64,000 nt of DNA from Amycolatopsis granulosa (lineage in GTDB: Bacteria > Actinomycetota > Actinomycetes > Mycobacteriales > Pseudonocardiaceae): assembly GCF_011758745.1 (NCBI RefSeq), contig NZ_JAANOV010000001.1:1116001-1180000 (forward strand), written 5' to 3'. Below the pieces are notes generated by a model. It searched no databases. It saw only the letters and a program-made list of their open reading frames with translations, and was not told where the DNA came from. The translations under genes were made by a program, and so were the position numbers. Below, piece by piece: positions 8,969 through 17,394 of this stretch (its first letter is position 1; each line of letters starts with the position of its first letter).

Positions 8969-9957
8969 GCGCTACCTCCACTCGTCACCCGGCCGAGCTG
9001 GACGTCCCAGTTGCGCAGGAAGGCGTCCAGGCCGTAGCTCGCCAGCGCGTGTTCGCGCGCTTGTTTGCCCATCCGGTGCGCGAGCTCCGGATCCGCCATG
9101 AGGGCGGCGACCGCGCGCACCAGCTCGTTCACGTCCGCCGAGACGAAACCCGCCTCCGGCGGCACCGCCCGGGACGCCTCGGTTCCGGCGACCGCCACCA
9201 CCGGCATGCCCAGGTGCATCGCCTCGATCAGGGACAGGCCCAGCGACGTCCAGCGCGGGGTGTGCACGTACACCCGGCACCGCGCCAGCTCCGCGTGCAG
9301 GGCGTCCTGCCCGAGGTCGCCCTGCGGCCTGAGCCGCTCCCCCAGGCCGAAGTGGTCGCCGAGCTCGTCGACGCCGATACCCCACACGTGCAGCGGGGCG
9401 ACTTCGGCGAACGCGGGCAGCAGGTCCGTGCCCACCGCCCGGCCGCGGCGCACCGGCTCGTTCATCACCAGGCCGGCCGCGGCCTCCTCGCCGGTGTAGA
9501 GCTCGCCCGGATCGACCACGCCGTGCTCGATGACCGTCGCCGGGGCCCGCCCGGAGTCCCAGATCAGGTGGTTGAAGTGGGTGACGTGCACCAGCGGGAT
9601 CGCGGTCTGGCCGGCCAGCGGGTGCCGGGTACGGGGCACGTCGCCGGTCGGCGTGTTGTGTTCGACGAACACCGCCGGTATGTCCCGGCCGGGGCGCCGG
9701 CCGGTCCAGCGCTCGGCCAGCTCGATCTCCTCCGGGCGCTGGAGGACGACCACGTCGATGTCGGTGTCCCGCAGCTCGTCCGGGCTCACCTCCCGGGCCG
9801 CCGGCCACGCTCGGTCACAGCGGCCCCGCCCCCAGGGGCCGCCCTCCGGCAGCAGCGGGAGCAGGTACTCGTGCCGTCCGCGCACGAACGAACTGGTCCA
9901 TGACCCGTGCACGTGCCACAACAGGATGCGCAGCGAGTCGTCCTCTGCCCGTCTCAT
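8965..9957 (-). CDS. GT4-family glycosyltransferase, second of pair
   Basis: 330 aa. The GT-B C-terminal half is clear: [21 protein letters not shown] (E-x7-E type donor site) followed by [19 protein letters not shown]. The N-terminal half contains [19 protein letters not shown] and VTHFNHL, which fit the acceptor domain. It is shorter than typical GT4 enzymes because the region between the two domains is compact. It is the upstream gene of a two-gene operon with the 413-aa transferase. No strong ribosome site precedes the ATG at 9957. Donor and acceptor unknown. Confidence 0.85.
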   Translation of the reverse strand: MRRAEDDSLRILLWHVHGSWTSSFVRGRHEYLLPLLPEGGPWGRGRCDRAWPAAREVSPDELRDTDIDVVVLQRPEEIELAERWTGRRPGRDIPAVFVEHNTPTGDVPRTRHPLAGQTAIPLVHVTHFNHLIWDSGRAPATVIEHGVVDPGELYTGEEAAAGLVMNEPVRRGRAVGTDLLPAFAEVAPLHVWGIGVDELGDHFGLGERLRPQGDLGQDALHAELARCRVYVHTPRWTSLGLSLIEAMHLGMPVVAVAGTEASRAVPPEAGFVSADVNELVRAVAALMADPELAHRMGKQAREHALASYGLDAFLRNWDVQLGRVTSGGSA

Positions 9958-10024
9958 GGGGAAGTTCTTTCACCCTGGCAGAGGAACTAAACACGCTGCG
10001 CAGCACTGCTACTCTACGTAATCG

Positions 10025-10429
10025 TCACACGGGTTCCGTGGCCCTCTTCCGGGCGGGCAGGAGGAAGACCACCAGGCCCAGCACGGCGACCACGGCGTGC
10101 AGGGCGTTGTCGGCCCAGTGCGGGTCGAACACCCGCCGCACGTCGCTCGGATCGTTCGTCCCCGCGGACAGCAATCCCCAGATCGTGACACCCAGCAGGG
10201 GGAAGAAGACGGCCACGCCGAACACGCGCGCCGTCCGCGCCCGCGGCGCGGCGAGCAGGGCGAGCAATCCCAGCGCGGTGCGCAGCACATCGAGCACGGT
10301 GCCGGTGTGGAAGCCCAGGATCGTCCCGGACGTGGCGAAACCCGCGATACCCAGCGCCAGGAACACCACACCCACCACCAGCGCGAAACCCTGGGCCAGC
10401 GGCGCGCGCTCGCTCGTCTGCTCAGCCAT
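10025..10429 (-). CDS. DUF4383-type four-helix membrane protein
   Basis: 134 aa with four membrane segments (about 11-30, 48-62, 67-84, 109-128), ending in a basic tail ARKRATEPV. Size, helix spacing and an invariant-looking FDPHWADNALH segment fit the DUF4383 family found in actinobacteria; no function is known. Start: ATG at 10429 with AAGGAGGT eight bases upstream. It is divergent from the sigma-factor gene, and the shared 119-base gap holds the sigma promoter. Confidence 0.75.
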   Translation of the reverse strand: MAEQTSERAPLAQGFALVVGVVFLALGIAGFATSGTILGFHTGTVLDVLRTALGLLALLAAPRARTARVFGVAVFFPLLGVTIWGLLSAGTNDPSDVRRVFDPHWADNALHAVVAVLGLVVFLLPARKRATEPV

Positions 10430-10495
10430 CGATCGGACCTCCTTCGTCGGACTCTGTCGGCGGCGGGGTTCCCCTACCGGGCGGAAAGCAACCAG

Positions 10496-10521
10496 GTGTG
10501 GCACCCGGCGGGACTGGGTAG
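10496..10521 (+). promoter_or_regulatory. SigB/SigF-type promoter before the sigma gene
   Basis: GTGT (10496-10499), 16 bases, then GGGTAG (10516-10521). This is close to the general-stress SigB/SigF consensus (GNNT or GTTT, about 15-16 bases, GGGTA). It would start RNA near 10528, about 20 bases before the sigma start, and suggests autoregulation. Confidence 0.55.
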
Positions 10522-10548
10522 CCCGGGCCATGACCAGCCGGGTACGAG

Positions 10549-11364
10549 GTGACGGGGAGAACCGGGACGTTGGCTGAGACGCGCCTCGCGGGCACGCTCG
10601 AGGACAACGATTCCTCGGACGGGAACACGCCCACTTTCGCGGACCTGGCGGCTGCCGCGCCGGGCGATCCGCACCGCGAGCAGCTGCGTACCGCACTGGT
10701 CACCCAGTACCTCTCGGTCGCCGAGCACATCGCCCGGCGCTTCAGCGGGCGCGGCGAGGCGTACGAGGACCTGTTGCAGGTCGCCCGCGTGGGGCTGATC
10801 AACGCCGTGGACCGCTTCGAGCCGGAGCGCGGCACCGATTTCCTGTCCTTCGCGGTGCCGACGATCATGGGCGAGGTGCGTCGGCACTTCCGCGACGCCA
10901 GCTGGTCGGTGCGGGTGCCCCGCCGCCTCAAGGAGCTGCACCTGCAGATCGGGCAGGCCAGCAGCGAACTCGGCCAGCGCCTCGGCCGCGCGCCCACCCC
11001 CACCGAGATCGCCCGCGAGCTCGACCTCACCCCGGACGAGGTGAACGAGGGCCTGCAGGCCGGCAACGCCTACTACGCCGTGTCGGTCGACAAGCCCGCC
11101 GGGGAGGACGACGAGGCGGCCTCGCTCGCCGACACGCTCGGCGAAGAGGACTACGGCATCGAGACGGTGGAGAACCACGAGGCGCTGCAACCACTGCTGC
11201 GCGACCTGGCGCCCCGCGAACGGACCATCCTGATGCTGCGGTTCTTCGGCAACATGACGCAGACGCAGATCGCCAAGCGTGTCGGAATTTCCCAGATGCA
11301 CGTGTCGCGCCTGCTCGCGCAGACCCTCCAGCACCTGCGCGACAAGCTCACCGAAGAGCCCTGA
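10549..11364 (+). CDS. SigB/SigF-family (group 3) sigma factor
   Basis: 271 aa from GTG 10549, or 264 aa from TTG 10570, which has GGGGAG ten bases upstream and may be the true start. Region 2 includes HIARRFSGRGEAYEDLLQVA and the DNA-melting FEPERGTDFLSFAVPTIMGE; region 3 is RRLKELHLQIGQASSELGQR; region 4 ends in the helix-turn-helix TQTQIAKRVGISQMHVSRLL. This matches the SigB/SigF/SigG general-stress and developmental group. No anti-sigma gene adjoins it on either side. A SigB-type promoter stands before this gene and another before the next gene, so the pair looks like a stress cassette. Confidence 0.92.
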   Translation: MTGRTGTLAETRLAGTLEDNDSSDGNTPTFADLAAAAPGDPHREQLRTALVTQYLSVAEHIARRFSGRGEAYEDLLQVARVGLINAVDRFEPERGTDFLSFAVPTIMGEVRRHFRDASWSVRVPRRLKELHLQIGQASSELGQRLGRAPTPTEIARELDLTPDEVNEGLQAGNAYYAVSVDKPAGEDDEAASLADTLGEEDYGIETVENHEALQPLLRDLAPRERTILMLRFFGNMTQTQIAKRVGISQMHVSRLLAQTLQHLRDKLTEEP

Positions 11365-11371
11365 GCCCGTC

Positions 11372-11397
11372 GTTTCACCCCGCCCGGCCCCGGGTAG
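11372..11397 (+). promoter_or_regulatory. SigB/SigF-type promoter before the Clp ATPase gene
   Basis: GTTT (11372-11375), 16 bases, GGGTAG (11392-11397): a near-perfect SigB/SigF-type match in the 119-base gap after the sigma gene. RNA would begin near 11404, leaving a leader of about 80 bases. The spacing is identical to that of the element upstream of the sigma gene. Confidence 0.72.
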
Positions 11398-11483
11398 CCG
11401 ACACGCTGGACGGTCCGGGCGTGCTCCGTCCGAAGTGGATGCGGCCGGGCCGTGTCCCCGACGGCACAAGGAGCGTTCCCGAC

Positions 11484-13991
11484 ATGACCGGCTTCTTCCC
11501 GGGCGGCTCCGGCAGCCCCCTCGACCAGTTCCTGGCGCAGTTCTTCGGCAACGCCGTGCCGAGCAGGCGGCCGAACGCGGTCGACATCACCCGGCTGATG
11601 TCCGACCAGGCGCGGGCACTCGTCGCCCAGGCCGCGGAGAAGGCCGCCGAGCAGGGCCGTGCCGACGTCGACACCGAACAGCTGCTGTGGGCGGCCGCGC
11701 AGCTGCCACCGACACGCGAACTGCTGGAGAGCGCGGGAGCGAAGCCTGACGAGATCGCGCGCGAGATCGACCGGCAGGGCGGCGCGGGTGAGCGCACCAC
11801 GCCGGCGATGCTGGCTCCGGGCGCCAAGCGGGCCCTGCTCGACGCGCACGGCATCGCCCGCACCCTCGGCTCCACCTACATCGGGCCCCAGCACCTGCTG
11901 CTCGCGCTGGTCGCCAACCCGGAATCGGCGGCGGGACGCATCCTGGCCCAGGCCGGGGTCACGCCGGAGTCGTTCCAGGGCCCCGGCCCGGCGCGCGCCC
12001 GCCCGGACCAGCGGCCCCAGGCCCGCACCGGCACACCGACGCTGGACCAGTACGGCCGCGACCTCACCCAGGCGGCCGAGGAGGGCGACATCGACCCGGT
12101 TGTCGGGCGGGACACCGAGATCGAGCAGACCATCGAGGTGCTGTCGCGGCGCACCAAGAACAACCCGGTGCTCATCGGCGAACCCGGGGTCGGCAAGACG
12201 GCCATCGTGGAGGGCCTGGCGCAGCGCATCTGCGACGGCGACGTGCCCGACCTGCTCGCCCGCCGCCGGGTGGTCCGGCTGGACCTGACCGCGATGGTCG
12301 CGGGCACCCGCTACCGCGGCGACTTCGAGGAGCGCATGACCCACCTGCTGGACGAGATCCGCCGGCACCGCGACGAGTTGATCGTGTTCATCGACGAGCT
12401 GCACACCGTGGTCGGCGCCGGTGCGTCGGAGGGCTCGATGGGCGCGGGCAACATGCTCAAACCGGCCCTGGCGCGCGGCGAGCTGCACATCGTCGGCGCG
12501 ACGACGCTCGACGAGTACCGCCAGCACATCGAGAACGATGCCGCGCTGGAGCGGCGGTTCCAGCCGATCCTGGTGCCCGAACCATCGGTCGCCGACACCG
12601 TCGCGATCCTGCACGGCCTCCGCGACCGGTACGAGGCGCACCACCAGGTCCGGTTCACCGACGAAGCGCTCGCCGCGGCCGCGGACCTGTCCGACCGCTA
12701 CCTGACCGACCGGTTCCTGCCGGACAAGGCGATCGACCTGATCGACCAGGCCGGCGCGCGGGTCCACCTGCGGTCCGGCCGCCGGCCGGGCGACGTGCGC
12801 GAACTGGAGGGCCGGCTGGAGGAGCTGTCCCGGGACAAGGACCAGGCCGTGGCGGCGGAGAACTTCGAACGCGCCTCGGCGCTGCGGGACGAGATCGCCG
12901 AGCTGCGGGAGCGGCTGCGCTCGGCCGACAGCGGCGGGCGCCCGTCCGGTGTGCAGGAGGTGACGCCGGAGGACATCGCCGAGGTGATCTCGCGGCTGAC
13001 CGGCGTCCCGGTGAGCCAGCTGACCGAGGACGAGCGGGACCGGCTGCTGCACCTGGAGGAGCACCTGCACGAGCGCGTCATCGGGCAGGACGAGGCGGTG
13101 GACGCCGTCGCCGAGGCCGTGCGCCGGTCCCGGGCCGGCTTCGCCCCGCCGGACCGGCCCTACGGCAGCTTCCTGTTCCTCGGCCCCACCGGGGTCGGCA
13201 AGACCGAGCTGGCGCGCGCGCTGGCCGCCGCGCTGTTCGGCGACGAGGACCGGATGATCCGGCTCGACATGTCGGAGTACGGCGAGCGGCACACGGTCAG
13301 CAGGCTGATCGGCGCTCCCCCGGGCTACGTCGGGTACGAGGAGGCCGGGCAGCTCACCGAGGCGGTGCGGCGGCGCCCGTACTCGGTGGTGCTGTTCGAC
13401 GAGATCGAGAAGGCCCACCCGGAGATCTTCAACGTGCTGCTGCAGGTCCTCGACGACGGCAGGCTGACCGACGGGCGCGGCCGCACGGTGAACTTCACCA
13501 ACACCGTACTGATCATGACCAGCAACATCGGATCGGAGCTGATCTCGAGCAGCACCCAGGGGGCGCTGGGGTTCGCGCCGGCACCGGAGTCCGGCGGTGC
13601 GGACCCGCTGCGGGACCGGCTGCTGCGGCGGCTGCGGGAGTCGTTCCGGCCGGAGTTCCTGAACCGGATCGACGAGATCATCGTGTTCCGCAAGCTGGAG
13701 CCCCGGCAGCTGGAGCAGATCACCGAGCTGATGCTGGACCAGACGAAACGGCGCGCGCACGCCCAGGACATCACCCTGGAGTTCACCCCGGAGGCGGTGT
13801 CCTGGCTGGCACACGCCGGGTACCAGCCCGAGTTCGGTGCCCGGCCGATGCGCCGGACGATCCAGCGCGAGGTCGACAACCCGCTGTCGCGGATGATGCT
13901 GCGGGGTGAGCTGTCACCCGGTTCACGGGTGCGGATCGGCGCTGCCGACAAGGGCTTGACGTTCGACGTGTCAGCGTCGGTGGGAAGGTGA
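11484..13991 (+). CDS. ClpC-like AAA+ unfoldase (Clp protease ATP-binding subunit)
   Basis: 835 aa. Residues about 20-180 form a double ClpN repeat. AAA-1 carries Walker [10 protein letters not shown] at about 232-240 and Walker B FIDELH; AAA-2 carries GPTGVGKTE at about 567-575 and LFDEIEKAH. Between them, residues about 455-490 ([20 protein letters not shown]) form a short UVR-type middle region as in ClpC, not the long coiled coil of ClpB. A GALGF sequence near residue 695 sits where ClpC proteins carry the loop that docks on ClpP. Start: ATG with AAGGAG ten bases upstream. It is probably a stress-induced second ClpC, since actinomycetes also have an essential ClpC1 elsewhere; ClpP itself is not in this window. 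Confidence 0.93.
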   Translation: MTGFFPGGSGSPLDQFLAQFFGNAVPSRRPNAVDITRLMSDQARALVAQAAEKAAEQGRADVDTEQLLWAAAQLPPTRELLESAGAKPDEIAREIDRQGGAGERTTPAMLAPGAKRALLDAHGIARTLGSTYIGPQHLLLALVANPESAAGRILAQAGVTPESFQGPGPARARPDQRPQARTGTPTLDQYGRDLTQAAEEGDIDPVVGRDTEIEQTIEVLSRRTKNNPVLIGEPGVGKTAIVEGLAQRICDGDVPDLLARRRVVRLDLTAMVAGTRYRGDFEERMTHLLDEIRRHRDELIVFIDELHTVVGAGASEGSMGAGNMLKPALARGELHIVGATTLDEYRQHIENDAALERRFQPILVPEPSVADTVAILHGLRDRYEAHHQVRFTDEALAAAADLSDRYLTDRFLPDKAIDLIDQAGARVHLRSGRRPGDVRELEGRLEELSRDKDQAVAAENFERASALRDEIAELRERLRSADSGGRPSGVQEVTPEDIAEVISRLTGVPVSQLTEDERDRLLHLEEHLHERVIGQDEAVDAVAEAVRRSRAGFAPPDRPYGSFLFLGPTGVGKTELARALAAALFGDEDRMIRLDMSEYGERHTVSRLIGAPPGYVGYEEAGQLTEAVRRRPYSVVLFDEIEKAHPEIFNVLLQVLDDGRLTDGRGRTVNFTNTVLIMTSNIGSELISSSTQGALGFAPAPESGGADPLRDRLLRRLRESFRPEFLNRIDEIIVFRKLEPRQLEQITELMLDQTKRRAHAQDITLEFTPEAVSWLAHAGYQPEFGARPMRRTIQREVDNPLSRMMLRGELSPGSRVRIGAADKGLTFDVSASVGR

Positions 13992-13996
13992 ATCCG

Positions 13997-14284
13997 ATGA
14001 GCAGTCCCGATCCCCGGTCCGGTCGCACACCCGGCGCCGAGCGCGGCGCGCCCGGCGACGTCCCGCCCGGCCCGGACCCCGCCCGCACCCCCGGGCTCGA
14101 GCCCGGCGGCGGCGTCGCCCCCGGCGACACGCCGCCCGAGGCGGGCCAGACCTCGGGCCTGTCGCACCACCAGCAGAAACCACCGAAGGCGATACCGGTC
14201 GTGACGATCGTGATCGCGGTCGTGATCGCGTTGCTGATCGCCGCGCTGATCGTCTCCTCCGCGGTGGGCTGGATGCGCTTCTGA
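13997..14284 (+). CDS. Small single-pass membrane protein, DUF6480-like
   Basis: 95 aa. The first 55 residues are Pro/Gly-rich and contain DPARTPGLEPGGGVAPGDT, a signature I recognise from the DUF6480 family; residues 62-89 form one membrane helix (VVTIVIAVVIALLIAALIVS). ATG 13997 has GGGAAGG nine bases upstream; a GTG at 13988 overlapping the clp stop is the alternative. It is co-directional with and directly behind the Clp gene, so probably co-transcribed. Function unknown. Confidence 0.75.
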   Translation: MSSPDPRSGRTPGAERGAPGDVPPGPDPARTPGLEPGGGVAPGDTPPEAGQTSGLSHHQQKPPKAIPVVTIVIAVVIALLIAALIVSSAVGWMRF

Positions 14285-14293
14285 CCCCTTGCG

Positions 14294-15127
14294 TCACGGG
14301 CTCGGTGCGCCCACCGGGTTGGGGTGCGGCACCGGCGCGGGCACCAGCCGGCGGGCGATCGGCCGGAGCAGGGTGTCCAGGGCGGCCAGTTCGTCCTCGG
14401 TGGCGGCCGCGTACGGCGCCGCGGCCAGCTCGTCGGTGCGCCGTTCGATGTGCTCGCGCAACCGGACGCCCTCCGGGGTCAGGCCGTCCGCCGCGATGAG
14501 CCCCCGCGCCGCGAGCCGGTCGCGGGCGGCGGCCCACTCCTCGTCCGTCCAGCCGCGGTGCGGCGCCACCACCGCACGGCTGCCGTCCGCGGCGTCCCGC
14601 AGGGCGTGCGCCTCCAGCCCGTCGATCCCCTCCGCCGCCAGGACCGCCACGTGCCCGTCCCCGCGGTGCTCCCGCAACGTCGTCGCCGCCTGCCACAGCG
14701 CGGCGACGGGCTCGTCCGGCCACGGGAGCGCGGCGTTCGCGGCCCCCAGCGGCCGGCCCGCCCAGCCTGCTGCCGCGGTGACTTTCCGCAGCACTGCGAG
14801 CGCCCCGGCGGGCACCTCCCCCACCTGCGGCCGCAACGCGGCCACCGCCCCCGCGACCCGGGCCGCCAGCGCCCGCTCCGGCGGCACCGCCTCCCAGACC
14901 GAGGGCACGGACCGGGCCAGGAACGACGGCGCGAAGTTGTAGAACACGGCGGTCACCGTGCCCAGGCTCGCCGCGCCCAGCGGCGCCGCCCTGGTCCCCA
15001 CGTACCCGCGCCAGAACCCGCGCAGACCCGCGGCGGCGTGCGCCGCCTTCGCCTCCGGCGCGAAGTAGGTGACGTCGTGCACCGTTTCCAGCACCACCCA
15101 CAACGCGCGCGCCCGCTGCGCCCTCAT
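14294..15127 (-). CDS. SCO6745-family protein
   Basis: 277 aa, mostly helical and Ala-rich, without signal peptide. The opening ALWVVLETVHDVTYFAPEA and GLRGFWRGYVGTRAAPLG match the actinobacterial SCO6745 family; the C-terminal half looks like a winged-helix-type domain (EWAAARDRLAARGLIAADGL, then LREHIERRTDELA). Function unknown; a DNA-binding or ligand-sensing role is possible. Its ATG overlaps the amidase stop (ATGA). It converges on the DUF6480-like gene with only 9 bases between the stops. Confidence 0.8.
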   Translation of the reverse strand: MRAQRARALWVVLETVHDVTYFAPEAKAAHAAAGLRGFWRGYVGTRAAPLGAASLGTVTAVFYNFAPSFLARSVPSVWEAVPPERALAARVAGAVAALRPQVGEVPAGALAVLRKVTAAAGWAGRPLGAANAALPWPDEPVAALWQAATTLREHRGDGHVAVLAAEGIDGLEAHALRDAADGSRAVVAPHRGWTDEEWAAARDRLAARGLIAADGLTPEGVRLREHIERRTDELAAAPYAAATEDELAALDTLLRPIARRLVPAPVPHPNPVGAPSP

Positions 15128-16539
15128 CGCGCCACCTCCGGCCGTTGCCGTGCCACTCCCGTGGCCTGCTCGAACACGTGCCCGGCCTGCAGCACGGCGA
15201 AATCCGCGCGGTGCGGGCCGACGATCTGCAGCCCTACCGGAAGTCCCCCGGGGGTGAACCCGGCCGGTACCGACAGTGCGGGCGAACCGCTCACCGTGAC
15301 GAAGTAGGCCGACCGCATCCAGTCCAGGTAGGTCGCCATCGCGGTGCCCGCCACCCGCGCCGGGTATTCGAGCCCGGCATCGAACGGCGGCACCTGGCTG
15401 ACCGGCAGCAGCAGGAGGTCGTGGCGGGTGAAGAACTCGCGGAACCGGTGGAACAGTTCGGTGCGCAGGACCTCGGCACGGCCCACGTCGACCGCCGACA
15501 GCCGCAGCCCCTCCTCGGTGTTCCACACGATGCTGTCCTTGAGGCGGTCGCGGGAGGCCGCCAGCAGCGGTCCGAACTTCACCGCGAACTGCCAGGCGCG
15601 CAGGATCCGGAACGCCTCGTCCGCGCCGGCGAAATCCGGGCACGCGCGCTCCACGACGCAGCCGAGGCCGTCGAACACCTTCGCCGACTCCTCGACCACG
15701 GCCGCGACCTCCGGTTCGACCGGCACCGCCCCACCGAGGTCGGGCGACCACGCGACCCGCAGCCCGCGCAGGTCCCGGTCCAGCGGGCGCGCGAACACCT
15801 CGCCCGGTTCGGCGAGCGCGATCGGCGAGCGCGGGTCCGGCCCGGCGAGCACCGACAACAGCAGGGCGGCGTCGGCCACGGTGCGGGCCATCGGGCCCGG
15901 CGTGCCCAGCCCGGTCCAGCCGAGCGGGGCCGGCCACGACGGCACCCGCCCGATCGAGGGGCGGAAACCGACCACGTTGCAGAACGACGCCGGGTTGCGC
16001 AGCGACCCGCCGAGGTCGCTGCCGTCGGCGAGCGGATGCATCCCGGTGGCCAGGGCAGCCGCCGCGCCCCCGCTGCTCCCGCCCGCGCTTCTGCCGAGGT
16101 CGTAGGGGTTTCGGGTGGTGCCGAAGACCGGGTTGAAGGTGTGCGAGCCGGCCGCGAACTCCGGCACGTTGGTCTTGCCGAGGCTGATCACCCCGGCCGC
16201 GCGCATGCGTTCGACGACGAGCTCGTCGCGGTGCGGCACGTGGTCGGCGAACAGCGGCGAACCGAACGTGGTGCGGATCGCAGCCGTCTCGTGGGTGTCC
16301 TTGTGCGCGATCGGGATGCCGTGCAGGGGTGGCAGTTCCGCGCCACGCGCGGCGCGGTCGTCGGCCGCGGCGGCCTCGGCCAGCGCCCGGTCCGCGACGA
16401 GCGTGACGACGGCGTTGACGTGCGGGTTCACGCGCTCGATCTGGTCGAGGTGCGCCCGCACGACCTCACGGGCGGACACCTCCCGGGCACCGAGCGCGGC
16501 CCGCAGCTCGCGGGCGGTGAGGAAGCACAGGTCGGTCAC
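15124..16539 (-). CDS. Amidase-signature hydrolase
   Basis: 471 aa. Amidase-signature enzymes hydrolyse amides through a Ser-cisSer-Lys triad. The lysine is in PIAHKDTHE, and the glycine/serine-rich block runs from GRSAGGSSGGAAAALATGM to DGSDLGGSLRNPASFC, holding both serines. A long helical insertion follows before the C-terminal segment YFVTVSGSPALSVPAGF. The start is GTG 16539 (VTDLCFLTAREL), just before a helix typical of the family; upstream in-frame sequence is antisense to the HAD gene. The substrate is unknown. There is no GatB nearby, so it is not the tRNA amidotransferase subunit. Confidence 0.9.
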   Translation of the reverse strand: MTDLCFLTARELRAALGAREVSAREVVRAHLDQIERVNPHVNAVVTLVADRALAEAAAADDRAARGAELPPLHGIPIAHKDTHETAAIRTTFGSPLFADHVPHRDELVVERMRAAGVISLGKTNVPEFAAGSHTFNPVFGTTRNPYDLGRSAGGSSGGAAAALATGMHPLADGSDLGGSLRNPASFCNVVGFRPSIGRVPSWPAPLGWTGLGTPGPMARTVADAALLLSVLAGPDPRSPIALAEPGEVFARPLDRDLRGLRVAWSPDLGGAVPVEPEVAAVVEESAKVFDGLGCVVERACPDFAGADEAFRILRAWQFAVKFGPLLAASRDRLKDSIVWNTEEGLRLSAVDVGRAEVLRTELFHRFREFFTRHDLLLLPVSQVPPFDAGLEYPARVAGTAMATYLDWMRSAYFVTVSGSPALSVPAGFTPGGLPVGLQIVGPHRADFAVLQAGHVFEQATGVARQRPEVAR

Positions 16540-16632
16540 GGCTCGATCCTGCCAGCAACACCGGCCCGCGTGGTGCGCTTCCGCCGGCCCGGAACGCGGC
16601 GAGCGTCCGCGTTCCCCGGTACCGTGCAGGGC

Positions 16633-17394
16633 ATGATCGGGTTGCCCGACGACATCACCGCGTGCCTGTTCGATCTGGACGGTGTCCTCACCGGCACCGC
16701 CGCCCTGCACCGCGAAGCCTGGAAGCAGACGTTCGACGAGTTCCTGCGCGAACGGGACGGCGACGCGTTCCGCCCGTTCACCGACAGCGACTACGCCGAG
16801 TACGTGGACGGCCGGCCGCGGTTGGACGGGGTGCGCTCGTTCCTCGCCTCGCGCGGGATCGAGCTGCCCGAGGGCGGCCCGGACGACCCGGTGACCGAGC
16901 ACACGGTGAACGGGCTGGGCAACCGCAAGAACCACCTGGTGCTGCGGATCATCGAAGAACGCGGGCCGAACCCGTTCGAGGGCTCACGCCGCTACCTGGA
17001 GGCCGCGCGGGACGCCGGGCTCAAGATCGCCGTCGTCACGTCGTCGGCGAACGCGCAGGCGGTGCTGGACGCCGCGGGCTTCACCCCGTTCGTGCAGGCC
17101 CGCATCGACGGGCTGGTCATCACCCGGGACCGGCTGCGCGGCAAACCGGCGCCGGACTCCTTCGTGGCCGGGGCGAAGGCGCTGGGCGTGGAGCCCGCGC
17201 GGGCCGCGGTGTTCGAGGACGCGCTGGCCGGGGTCGAGGCCGGGCGGGCGGGCCACTTCGGGTTCGTGGTCGGCGTGAACCGGGCGAACCAGGCGGAGGC
17301 ACTGCGGGCCCACGGTGCCGACGTGGTGGTGGACGACCTGGCGGAACTGCTGGGGGACACGGGGGTCCCGGGGGTCACGGGGGTCACGGCATGA
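16633..17394 (+). CDS. HAD hydrolase, beta-phosphoglucomutase-like
   Basis: 253 aa. HAD motif I is FDLDGVLTGT (nucleophile Asp and acid/base Asp), the cap domain includes the substrate-side region near HREAWKQTFDEFL, motif II is VVTSSAN, motif III Lys is in RGKPAPDSF, and motif IV is VFEDALAGVEAG. This is the beta-phosphoglucomutase pattern, converting beta-glucose 1-phosphate to glucose 6-phosphate. The stop overlaps the GH65 start (ATGA), the usual pairing of a disaccharide phosphorylase with the mutase that uses its product. The last 12 residues are encoded by four 9-bp tandem repeats. Confidence 0.9.
   Translation: MIGLPDDITACLFDLDGVLTGTAALHREAWKQTFDEFLRERDGDAFRPFTDSDYAEYVDGRPRLDGVRSFLASRGIELPEGGPDDPVTEHTVNGLGNRKNHLVLRIIEERGPNPFEGSRRYLEAARDAGLKIAVVTSSANAQAVLDAAGFTPFVQARIDGLVITRDRLRGKPAPDSFVAGAKALGVEPARAAVFEDALAGVEAGRAGHFGFVVGVNRANQAEALRAHGADVVVDDLAELLGDTGVPGVTGVTA
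17352..17387 (+). repeat. Four in-frame 9-bp tandem repeats at the HAD/GH65 junction
   Basis: Units GGGGGACAC, GGGGGTCCC, GGGGGTCAC, GGGGGTCAC run head to tail and encode Gly-Asp-Thr, Gly-Val-Pro, Gly-Val-Thr, Gly-Val-Thr at the HAD C-terminus. The last G-run lies 7 bases before the GH65 ATG and may act as its ribosome site. Gain or loss of a unit keeps the frame. Confidence 0.85.

Noticed and set aside
10430..10495. SigB-type promoter for the DUF4383 gene
   Set aside because: A GGTTGC and CGGTAG pair exists on the minus strand but only 8 bases apart, too close.
11151..13814. 887-codon minus-strand frame opposite clp
   Set aside because: Antisense shadow of the ClpC-like gene.
11484..13991. 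ClpB disaggregase
   Set aside because: The middle region is the short UVR type and a GALGF ClpP-docking motif is present, both pointing to ClpC.
15124..16539. GatA tRNA amidotransferase subunit
   Set aside because: No GatB or GatC nearby, and the paired gene is an SCO6745-like protein; a general amidase is safer.
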